The notes below the pieces were generated by a model. That model was not told where the DNA came from and did not search any database. It saw nothing but the letters and a program-made list of their open reading frames with translations. Both the position numbers and the translations under genes were made by a program. A stretch of 64,000 nt of DNA from Symploca sp. SIO2E9 (GTDB lineage Bacteria > Cyanobacteriota > Cyanobacteriia > Cyanobacteriales > Coleofasciculaceae), in assembly GCA_010692645.1 (NCBI GenBank), contig JAAHGS010000019.1:95640-159639 (forward strand). The letters run 5' to 3'. Shown here piece by piece: positions 37,701 through 47,900 of the stretch (its first letter is position 1; every line of letters starts with the position of its first letter).

Positions 37701-38770
37701 TAGAGCATGAAGAAGAAGCGATGGTGGCAGCAGCAATTCGCTTCTTGAGCCGCCAAAAAGATACCTCAGTAACTGAAACTCTACTGTGGCTGCTCTTTGA
37801 TTCTAACGCACCAGAACTACAAAAAGAGTTATTGCAAGCTTTAGGGCAGCTCTTAGGACAAATGGAGAAGCCAAATGAATCAGACGAGGAGGAGTTGCTC
37901 CATGACTACATAGACCAGTATTGTAGTTCATCGCTGCCACTGATGGAACAGGGAATTGTTACTTTAGGACAATTCGGCGGTCAAAAGAGTTTTGACTACT
38001 TATTAAAAAAGCTGGAGAATCAGGAACTTAAAAAAGCAATCATTCCGTCACTTTACCAAATCAGTAAGCGCAGGAAGATTAGACTAAATCGTGATTTGGG
38101 TCAACAGGTTCTGGAATATTTTAAAAATATTCAACACGAAGCCGAAAATTTAACAGAAGCAGTTGTTTTTATTCTCTTGAAAATTGGTAATCAAAGGCAG
38201 ATAGAAGAATTTCTAAAACTAGCTCGTCCTCTGAAAAAGCCACGAAGTCGATGGAATCCATTCAAACCACGAAGACAGGCTTCTCAACCACCTGACTCTC
38301 GCAGTCTGGAGATTGGTAAGACACTGATAGATTATCTGTTGCAACATGATTGTCCTCTCAAACTTAAAGCTGTTGTTAAAAAATGGCTAAATGATTGTAC
38401 TAGTAAAGACGCTTTAGATGACGAGCTTGCAGCCGAGGCATTAAAATTAAAGCTACATCTATCATCTCCAAAGTTAGAGACTTTACAAGAAGCTCTGAAA
38501 GATAGAGATTCTATTTGTCTGGTAGCTCTTGAGAATCATCAAGAGTTTGCAGCAGATGAGTTGTTGCCAAAATTACGTGCTTTATTAAAGAATCCCAATC
38601 CTGAAATTATGACCAAAGTAATTGAACTGCTAGGTCAACGCGGTCAAGAAGATGAAACAACGATTAATGAAACCAGAAATGCTCTGCTTACATTGCTTGA
38701 AAACAACAGGTATAAGCAAAAGGCATTTGAGGCACTTGCTAAGTTAAGTGGCTTACTAGAACGAGAGTGA
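34745..38770 (+). CDS. Ser/Thr protein kinase - NACHT NTPase - HEAT repeat protein
   Basis: A 1341-aa multidomain protein. Residues ~9-268 are a Hanks-type kinase with all key residues: LGQGGFG (16-22), Lys41 in CVVKHLK, HRDIKPSN (Asp138), IDFG (Asp157), APE (187-189). A linker precedes a NACHT-type STAND NTPase: Walker A GGPGLGKST (361-369), Walker B YLLLLDALDE (453-462), SIITCRS sensor region, and IHFTFQEFF near 660, typical of the NACHT winged-helix part. From ~785 to the end are HEAT/armadillo-like repeats. Oligomerising sensors with this layout couple ligand recognition by the repeats to effector activation; here the effector would be the kinase. No membrane segment is seen. It is the first of three co-directional genes. 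An immunity or signalling role is inferred. Confidence 0.88.
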   Translation: MIGATLKNRYEILEQLGQGGFGVTYLAQDNHKPSKPKCVVKHLKPTQPIVINSDTLERFDKEAEVLEKLGDHDKIPRLCAHFTENEQFYLIQEFIEGDDLSKEISSGKQWSEAEVIKLLQEILEVLVFVHENKVIHRDIKPSNIMRRKQDGKLFLIDFGVVKEITTLTINPDGHESRTIAGTPAYMAPEQLRGTPKLCSDVYALGMVGIQALTREQPHLLIDQDRNEVIWRDRTSVSDAFAKVLEKMVHFSHKERYQTAKEVLEALTSLDENRTLVQEPNTKQSKSDIDKQITEYLALFIKTYDQIDDFMNLRDDSVEENKQSLSDLYVRPKLSNKKTKTFDEIYEGVSKNNQPTRSIITGGPGLGKSTFLQMIGVEFARQEQKDKNHKWKIPVFVKLADYAYKYAEHLYKYADTQTPKAYKLSNYISELLDDKFRFQRTPVQVDQDIREGKYLLLLDALDEIGNTQIRQGVWKRIDSDTNYSEGSSIITCRSAIAQQYRLTKASSNELLPLEEEQIIEYLHKSVLDEEKRNKLKEQIENDSRAKTILSNPLFLYMTVGYFNSASELPSNLNVKLYADHLIKERPLSRGKDLIPESKRHKYFQNIAHQLHDQKARGAIKEEIVEVIKKTSRELGLNDKEADEYLKFLVTDIGLLENSGDKCQFIHFTFQEFFTASYYGEQASARSKLIKAAINSPFWWLQVIVKYYDLTQDTSLLEKLIDEDNEDNSIFATGTMLAVDCLTEIVTNEEISEHNKHLYNKLFQRLIDLYRNSPYKLLQEQAWQKLQALGGEEVLKFISNEIDPNNDKQRRESAIAALGKIGTGKGVEKLTEILTNLKEMYLDEDAEPELIWSTIEALIATNTDEARKKVQNLLQELIEEIEEENDELTEGIVQRLANSDRPDYINLLLEQLAQPGIPDWLQASILTELGALSDSTNILPRVREMFWQRLESAILDAPQVVSLLNAISFSVGDDSVGDKFRDYAQSRLEHEEEAMVAAAIRFLSRQKDTSVTETLLWLLFDSNAPELQKELLQALGQLLGQMEKPNESDEEELLHDYIDQYCSSSLPLMEQGIVTLGQFGGQKSFDYLLKKLENQELKKAIIPSLYQISKRRKIRLNRDLGQQVLEYFKNIQHEAENLTEAVVFILLKIGNQRQIEEFLKLARPLKKPRSRWNPFKPRRQASQPPDSRSLEIGKTLIDYLLQHDCPLKLKAVVKKWLNDCTSKDALDDELAAEALKLKLHLSSPKLETLQEALKDRDSICLVALENHQEFAADELLPKLRALLKNPNPEIMTKVIELLGQRGQEDETTINETRNALLTLLENNRYKQKAFEALAKLSGLLERE

Positions 38771-38778
38771 TGCTTAAA

Positions 38779-38807
38779 GACGCGGGGACACGGAGACGTG
38801 GAGACGC
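38779..38807. repeat. Degenerate GACGCGGAG-type repeat
   Basis: A 29-bp stretch of imperfect gacgcggag-like units immediately after the kinase-NACHT stop. The same motif, on the other strand, appears at 55370-55397 and 57327-57390. It belongs to the dispersed short tandem repeats of this genome. Confidence 0.6.
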
Positions 38808-38932
38808 TCCAGACAAATTGGATGGAGATTTAACCCCAACCAATTTCATGCACCGCAACCGACGGTGGGGTATTTGACCCATATTAATTTCGATAAAAAC
38901 ACCAACTAAAATTCAGAGTTTATAATCATTCT

Positions 38933-41900
38933 ATGGAAGCAAATGACGACCTGATAAAACAACTAAAAGCTATCAAACCTCTTTTTGAGGACTCCAATAG
39001 CAACTTAATTGAGCGCTATGCAGGGATATCAGAACTTGCCTTGTTCAAAGACTGGCGAAAGGTTGGTCTGTTAACCCTAGGACTTTTTGATACTAATGCT
39101 CAAGTCAGAAAGTTAGCTGCTGAGGTATTGGAGAGAACTTACCACTTGGGTAAAAGTTCTAGAGCTGTGCTGACACTATTAGCAAATGAACGTGAAGGAC
39201 TCGAAAACTTTCTTTATTCTCGGGAAGAAGACCTATTTACCAATTTATTGGCCAGCATGAAACCATTGCTGCGCAAAGAGGGTCATTCTGTAGAGGGAGA
39301 ATTTGTTGACTGCGATCGCATACACGTACTTACTATTCTGGGTAAGCTAGGATTTGAGCTTAGGCAGCTTCAGGATGAAAAGGCAGGAACTCATCCATTA
39401 AAGCAGTTGCTTGAAAAAGAAAATAATCGTTGGATATTAGAGCCTCTTAAGGAATGCTTGAGTAGTAAAGATGTCTACTGCCGACGACATGGGATTCTGG
39501 TCGTAGGAGAATTAGGTCTTGAATTTGATATAGCTCAATCTTCCTTTGAGCTGATTCGTGAAGTTATTGACCATTCTGACAACCGTAACGACTATCTTGT
39601 GACATGGGATGGAATTAAAGCACTTACTGCTCTAGCTCAACAAAAGCTTAATCAGTTTCAGCAAAACCCTAATGAGTTAAGCTTAATAAGGTTTTATAAG
39701 GTCATTAGCCATTTCTTCAAGACACGTACTTATCAACTAGACGACTCTGAAAAAGCTGAGGAACACCGCTTCTATACTTTACAGCATTGCGTTGAAGCTT
39801 TAGGGAAACTTATCGAATATGAAAAATCGCAAGTTCTAATAGACAAACTGAAAGAGTTGAAAAAACAGGGAGAGAGCAGTAATTTACTGGATCTGAGGCA
39901 CTTTAACGGAAAACCAAAGCGTGAAATTATCAATGCATGTGGTGGTGCTAAGCGTGTTTTTATCGATGTATTTTCTCGAATTTATCAGTCTGAAAGCGAC
40001 GGTAATAACAATGAACTTACCGAAAGCCAGCAGGAAATATTAAAGCTTATCCGTAATTTGGTTCGTAGCCAAGATTCATCAGTTCGAGATGCTGCTATCC
40101 GTTTCTTTGGTAATTTACCTGAGGCTCGTAAGGCGCTAGATGATTTGCTAGAAAATGCTCGTACCAACAATGCTAGTGTTGGGGATAACAGTTCTCAAGA
40201 GAGACTCAAGAAATTATTTGATGAACGGGAAAAAATTATAACAGTAATTGGCACAATAATTATTAACGCCTCTCAAGAACAATCAAGCCTGATTGAGGAA
40301 AAAGGTTCAGAAGTATCTCAATTGTTGCGGGAATGGTGCTTGCCAATTAAGGACAGTAATCAACAAGAATCGAATAATTCAAAGAATGCTCGTTTGTTAG
40401 CTCTCTGGAGACTTTATAATCTAAGTGCAAGTTATACTGGTATTCCTTCTTTAACTGAAGCAGAGATCAAAGATTTGCTGTCCTCAGAAGAAGATGCCTC
40501 TTTCCGCAGTGTACTAGAACTATTTCGGGCAAGAGTTTCGGAGGAATATTTTCGGGATAAGCTTCTTGAAATTACCAAAAGTAATGATAGTGAATTGGTG
40601 CGTGCCTGCGCTAAAATTGAGTTGCTAATTCAAGCCAAGGAGGAAAATGCTCTATTAGATGAAGAAGACTTTGAGGATAAAGAAATTGAATATATCACAA
40701 AGAAAATTAAATCAATAAGAGTTGGACAACTTACAGATATTCCCTACAGCTTGGCAGAACGCTTCATACCTGTCTTGGGGGAAATGGACAAGCCAAACGC
40801 CAATCAAATAATAAAAATTATATTAAGGGATAAACAATTTCTTGAAACTAAGCTTTGCCTTCAACTGAGAGAGCGGCTAAGTCCTTATCACTGCTACGAA
40901 CTACACCAAGATATTGTTAGTCTCTTGTTGCAGGAGCTGAAGAAAAAATATAAGAAAAACGAATTATTGCGCTTAGGCTATACAAATTTGTTACGCGCTG
41001 GAGAGTACAGAAGGCGAAATAATAAAAGTGAGGAATTCTCACCGTTAGATCTCGAAGTATCTCCAGATGAAAAGCAAGAACAGGAATTAAAAAAACGAGT
41101 GCTTGAAGGGTTACAAAGTATTGCTAATGACTTTGAGACGTTGGAGTTACCAGTGCTATCTAATGATAAACGTGTAGTAGCATTAGATTCACTATCTCCC
41201 GAAACAATCAATACAGTACTTTACGCAACTGATAACAAGAATACAGAAGAATCGATTATCAACATCTATTTACGATCCTCGCCTAAATTTCCTGGTTTCC
41301 TATTTTTATGGCGGGCAATTGCTGATACAGAAATTGCCACAGAAATTGAGCAGTTTGCTCGCTTTCGTAGTAAGGTTGTACCAGAGAAGCTTTCTCAAAC
41401 ACAACAAAGTTATACCTTCAACAAGACAAGCCCAAATATAGTTGGTAGGGTAGAAGCGATCGCTGAAAATGGAGTGATTCTAGATGTTGGCCTGTGTCGT
41501 TACAAGCCTTTCATCAGTTTTGAGGAAATGTCCTCTACAGACAGGGAAAATCCCAGTGAGTTACAGGGAGTTTTGCGGCTGTTTCAAATCCTTAGTATTA
41601 CCTTTAACAGCAGTAATGGTCAAAATGAAATTGTTGAGCTAAAACTTTCTCAAAATCAAGAATATTCTCAGATTGAGTCTCCAGAAGAGACAAAAGAAAA
41701 AACAGTACAAGCTGAGATTGTCAGGCTGTCTGAGGCTAAAAACCAGCAAGGTGTAGTCCTTCGTCAAGGTGTCGTATTTCGTAGAGAAGATCAAAATGAA
41801 GAGGAACTATTTGTACCTTTAAAAGAGTTAAGCTGGCGAAGTGATAGCAATTGGGAAAAAGGCGGTGATTGGCGCTCGGAGTTTGAAAACAGAATCGGTC

Positions 41901-44900
41901 AAACTCTTGAAATAACCTATAACGGACAAGATTGGAGTTTGCGAAAGAATGCGCCGAAAACAGAATATTTTCTACAGCTTTTATATCAAAAACATACAGA
42001 AAATTTTGACTTAATTTATTCTGAAAAAACAGATAATGGCTATGTATTTGAAATAGAGCCAGGAAAGAGATGTTTCATCCCAGCAGAGCGTCTGGTGGAA
42101 GCAGAGCGTCTGGTGGAAAATGAACTAGATTTTTTTCTCCCTAATAAAGACCTTAGCCCTGGAGATTTATTCACAGTTAAATTTACTGAAAACGATATTA
42201 ATGGACAAAAAGAAGTTCTCCTGAGTATTTTGGATTCGCGAAAAAACCAATGGGGCAAAAATGAAAAAGGAGAGAATAGACTCAGCCGTGGAATGAGAAT
42301 ATTTGGTCATTTATCTGAAATCGATCAAGAAAAGGGAACAGGCGTACTGATTCCATCAAGTAAGAAATATCTTCAGATGGAGTCATGTTCTTTCCAGATC
42401 AGCAAACTACCAGTTAATGAACCAGCAGCGGGAATCACACAAGATAGCTTAGTCAGTGGAACAATAAAAAGGATTGATGACAAAGAGCAACGAATCTTTC
42501 TGGACTATGATGTTGTAACAACGCACAGCCAAATTAAACAGGGAGAAAGTTACTCCTGCCTTATAGAGGAGAATCCAAAACTCAAAGATTATGCTTTAAA
42601 GCTTAGCTATGGTAAGGTGTCCGGTGAACTCAGTGAAAGTTCCATGACATATAGTCACACTCCCGTGCTATTCGATGATGTAGAGGATAAGCCCAAATAC
42701 TCAAAAGGCAAAAGATTAATGGCGCGTCTGGCGAGACCAATCAAGTGGAATAGCAGCCAGGTGATTGCTACTGTCAAACAACCTGAAGAAACATTTGCTA
42801 GCCTAGGTCTCGAAGATCAACAATCGACTGTTGGAGATATTGTTAGTTTCAACAAGGGAACAATTGATATTGAGTGCAGCGATCGCCAGCGCTTTCAGTT
42901 TTCACTCGAACAATTCATTTTTAAAAGTAAGCAGCCCTATATCGAGATAGGCGATCGCCTCAAATTATCCAGAATTTCGGAACATGAACATGAAATTGAG
43001 ATAGTACTCCATAAGCCCTACCGTCCTAAGTTCACTATACTCCCCGACTTATACCAACGTCAGGAATGGTTCAAGTGGAAGACACTCCTGAAACCAGGCG
43101 AACAGCGTAAGTGTATCTATATAGATTGGGATCACCAGAGTAGAAGCTACCTGCTTGAGCTAGAACCAGGTAAGGTCTTTGCCCTTCCTTTATCCTCCCT
43201 GTCTTCCGTAGATCATGCCACACCTTGGCTCTTAAACGAGGAGACCCAATGGAGATTGACGAATCAGGCAACAGTTGAAGTTCAGCTACAAGGTGAAAGC
43301 AACCCTAAGACTTACAAACTACACACAGGTGATTTCCTAACCCTAATTCGCCGTAAATCAGACGGGGTTCTGCAACTGCATGAATTTGAACCTAGCCCTC
43401 TACATCTTGCCGCTGAACCCCAGAAATTTGCAGATGAACTTTCGACATTTGGTGTGAGTAAAGACGATCAGCAAATCTCTATTACTGCGAAAGTCACTAA
43501 CATCCCATCTCAAGAAGGCATCTATCTAGAATTAGTTTCTGTGTCGAGTCCTGATCGGGAAATTCGCCTACGTAGTGGGATTATTGGTTTCTATAGCCGA
43601 TACAAAATGAGCATCCAAGACAGAGAACGCTTCTCTGCTAAGGAATTTAGACGTGACGATCAGGTTCTGGTTATCCTTTGTCAACCGCCTGAAATTAACA
43701 AAAAGGGTCAGCTTAAACTTACCCTCCAAAGCGATCAGCATTCCGAAGACGCCTCAGAAACCATAATCGAGAAGCTCAGAAAACTTGAAGAAGAAATTAG
43801 AACAAATTCTAGCCAACCCAAAGAAGGCAAAATTGTACGCTATGACAAAAAACGCCGTGCCTTTTTAGTCACTTTGGAAGAATTTTCTCACTGTCAATGC
43901 TGGTTACCTGAGGACGAAGTTAGTTTTAGCTTGGTTCGTACCTATCAGTCTCTAAAAGCCTTTGGAGAGGAACTAGATAAAAAATTTACAGTATTGCGTG
44001 TGGTGAATATTAACCAGCTAGAACTGGAAGTTAGCCTCAAGAATAATCCTAGAATTGAAGATATTAACAGTGTAGGTTCAGCCTTGGATTGGTCTGATGG
44101 AGATACCTTAACAGGAGCTACATTCATAGAAGTTACAAACAAAACTAAGTCCCATAGTTTAGAAAGTTCCTCAGCGTCCCAAACTGATCTTAATCTGGAG
44201 GACGACCAAGCTAAATCAATCCCCACCCCCAAAGTAACTTTTAGAGAAGCGACAGATAGGCCTAGTTTAGAAACTGAATCATTGACAAACTCTGAGAATG
44301 AGCTGACAGAAATACCGACAGAATTAGCGATAAATTCTGAAGGAAATTTTGCGAATGGCACAGAGCCATCAAGTGAGACAACTTCCTTGCTCCCACAGTC
44401 CGATGATAGTCAGGAAGAAACACTAACAGAATTAGCAGCAAATACAGAAGAAGAAAAAATTGTCGGTGTGGAAATCGAACCTGGAGTGATTATAGAGCTA
44501 TCGACAGAACAATTTCTCGTTTACGGCACTCCCTATCGCTCAGATAGTGAAAACCAATGGCTACAGCCTGGAGATCAAATAACACTGCGCGTGGTGGAAA
44601 ACAACAATGGCTACAGTCTTGATGTAGTCAGGCGTCGGCAAGCGGAGATTAATCGGCTATCTGATCAACGCCGCGTCGTGTATGCCAAGGCTGAGCAGAT
44701 GGGTAATCAAGTTGGTATTAGAATCCAAGGTTACGAAGAGATCTATGAAAAGTATCAGTGTTTATTAGATCCCGAATCTCGACAAAAATTAGAAAAGTTG
44801 GGTAATCCAGATTTATTCAGGTTTAAACATCGCCAAAATCAGGAACTTTATTTTGAACCTATAAGCTTAACAGAATTAAAGACCGGTGATTTACTGCGAG

Positions 44901-47900
44901 TAACTTACAAGGAAAAGACCAACAAGGGCGATGGCATCTTTGTGGAGTTTGGCAGTCATCATCAAGGTTATATTCACCAATCTCAAATTAGCTACCGTTC
45001 AGAATTCACCCTCAGTGAATTTCTTGCTGAATCAGGCACTCTGTTTAACGCCAGTATCAATAGAGACGTGACTGATTCTGACCATGTAAGGTTCAGTTTT
45101 AAGAAAGTCCCTCCTCAAGGTTTTGACTATTTTCTTAACCTTGACAGTGATATGCAGAAAAAACTGAAACAAGAGGGGGTTAACACTGTACTGGTTGAAC
45201 AAGGTAGGCAGAAAGATTATCTTGACATTGAGGTCGAACCTGGGACAGTTGTAAGGGTTTACTATCAGAAAATTGAAATTACTTCCAAACTAAACAAAGA
45301 CAAGCAAAAACTAAGGCATGAGCTAACTCCAGGTGATCAACTCCGATTCAAGTTAAGTAAACAGCAAAACAAAACCGATCTTCAACTGGTCGATATTGTC
45401 AAGTCGTTATCGTCCTATCTTGAAAAAGGAATGATAGTTCTGGCGGGATATAAAGAACGAAATAAACATTCTGGTAAGTGGAAATTTTCGTTACTGGAAT
45501 ACGCCCCTCGTGAAGGAACCCTAGAAGGAGAACTTCAAAACCCCTTCGATCCTGAAGAAAGATGCTTAGTGGTTAATTATATGCCTAAAGACCCCACCCT
45601 GCCAGTTGTTTTGCGACTTCCAAAAACGGAGCGTGGGGAATTTATGTTACGCATTGAGAAGATCAGTGGCGATCGCATTCAAGTACAAGACCAAAATGGT
45701 CAAAATGACTTCTTGTATAGTTCAAATGCCACATATCGTGTTAATAATCGAATTACTTATTTAAATGAACAGCTACCGATTGGTGAGGTAATTGTTGCCA
45801 CCAATAATAAGTCTGATCAACTCTCATTGCGAGATAACAAGCCCATAGCATTCACCTTTCTACGGCGATACTTGAAATCTGGACAAAAAAGTAGTGAAGA
45901 CTTAGAACTCACTTATGTGCGTTCAGCAGGTGATGACCGCATCTTTGAGATTAAGCCGGGGCAGTTAATTTGCATACCAGCAGCAAAACTCTATTTTTAT
46001 GACCTGCCTTGTAGTGATTTTCAACGTTTTTTACCAGGGGATGTTTTCACCGTAAAGGTAAAGACTGTAAAGATTGAGGACTCAGATGATAAAAGACAAG
46101 AGGAGTTTCGTGTTGTTATTCGGAAAATTAGCCTATCTATTCTTCATGACCTGCAACCCAAGCAATTGATTAAGGCACAGGTAAAGGAAATATTGCCTAA
46201 CGGACAGGGAATAATTATCAGGGCAGAACATTTGGAATTAGAGCAATTCCTCAAAAGCAACCAATTGCTACAAAAATCAACCAATCATTTTAAAGAAAGG
46301 GATGAAATTTGGCTGCAAGTGCGAAATGTTAATCGAGAATACCGATCACAATTTATTAATTTTTCTGAAATTGAACCCCCATCTTTAGATGTATTGAAGG
46401 CAGATTTAGCAGCATCGGATCAGGAGAGAAAATCTATCCTCCTCTATAGCAAGATATCTAAAAGAGACAGTAATGAACTACAGCTTGATGTACTAGGTAA
46501 ATCGTTTAAAGTTTGGCTGAACTACCTCGCCTGGTCTAACATAGATACCAAAAATAACACTGTCAATGAAGTCTTACCATTGGAAGAGCAGGGAATGTGG
46601 GTTTCTGTATTCACCAACAAGAAAGGTGAGCTAGTTGCCAACCCCAAAGAACTCCGTAGTTGGAAAGTTCATAACCAACTAAAAGAAGGAGAGATCGTTC
46701 AAGCGCAGGTGTTGCAGCTTAATAAAGATGAGCAGGGCAATCCTAAGAGCGTGTTACTAGACGTGGATGGAGTCCGAACCTTGGTCGATAATAACAAGGT
46801 AGTGCGAGGTGTTCCAGACAATCTACCCAGCATTAAACCTGGCACTTGGCTAGCAGTCAAGGTCTTAGAGGCCCAATCGAATCTCTACGATGCTAAGAAT
46901 CGACGTTTCTTGGTTAGCTCTCTTGAAGTTAGCAGGGCTCTGGAGAATTTGTCTAAGGACAAGTGCTTTAACGCTGCTGTACGTTATACCTTACCTCATG
47001 GTTTAGTATTTAGCTACAAGGGAGCCTTGGGGTATGTACCTAACGAACAATTGGCTTGGAGTAGAAATGCCAAGGCTGAGGAGATGTTTGAATCAGGAGA
47101 ACAGATTGCAGTCTACAAGGTGGCAGACTACGATAAACCCTTGCCTTTTAGCCTCAAGCACGAGTCCCAGATTGAGGATGTTGAGGATTTAAAGTACGGT
47201 GATCAAGTTGAGGCGATAGTTCATCGTAAGACTAATGCTGGTGTATATTTTCGAGTCGATAGAATCTGGACTTTTGTGCCTCGCCATCAACTAAGTTCCA
47301 AGCAACTGAGTACACTGTCTGAGGGAAACAAAATCTCCTTACACCTCGAAGACAAAAATATACAGCAAATGAAGGTTTCCTTCCGTCCCCTTCGAGAAGA
47401 AGGCGATTTTGATCATCAAACCCCAGCTTCCCCTAAGGAAATTCGCCAAACCCTTGAACTATACTACATGACTTCTGTCAAGCGCTTCCAGCCTAGCTTG
47501 AAGCACAATCGCGACATTGTTAATCTTCTAGCCAAAGATTACATCAACACTGGAAATAATCATAGAAAGCAGGGAGACAAGAAGAAAGCTCTAGAGGCTT
47601 ATGAGCAGGCCCTGGAGATCAATCCTAACTATTCACTGGCTTGGTATAACCAAGGCGAAATACAACGGGAATTGGCAAAGAACAAAGAGGCGCTTGAAAA
47701 AGCAATTCATTCCTATACCAAGGCAATTAACGCCGATGAGGGATGGGATGATGTAAGTCTTGCTAGTGCCTATTACAGAAGAGGTCGTACTCACTTCCAA
47801 CTCGGTAACAATCCGAAAGTAATTGAGGATTGTAATCAGGCTCTAGCTCAAAAAGCAGACTATGTTGATGCCTACCACTTTCGAGGCGTAGCTTACTTGA

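Noticed and set aside
38771..38932. Possible promoter between the kinase-NACHT and giant genes
   Set aside because: No believable -35/-10 pair; the only structure is a degenerate genomic repeat.
43945..44361. 138-codon minus-strand frame
   Set aside because: Lies over the acidic Ser/Thr-rich linker of the giant protein; its composition mirrors the plus-strand codons.
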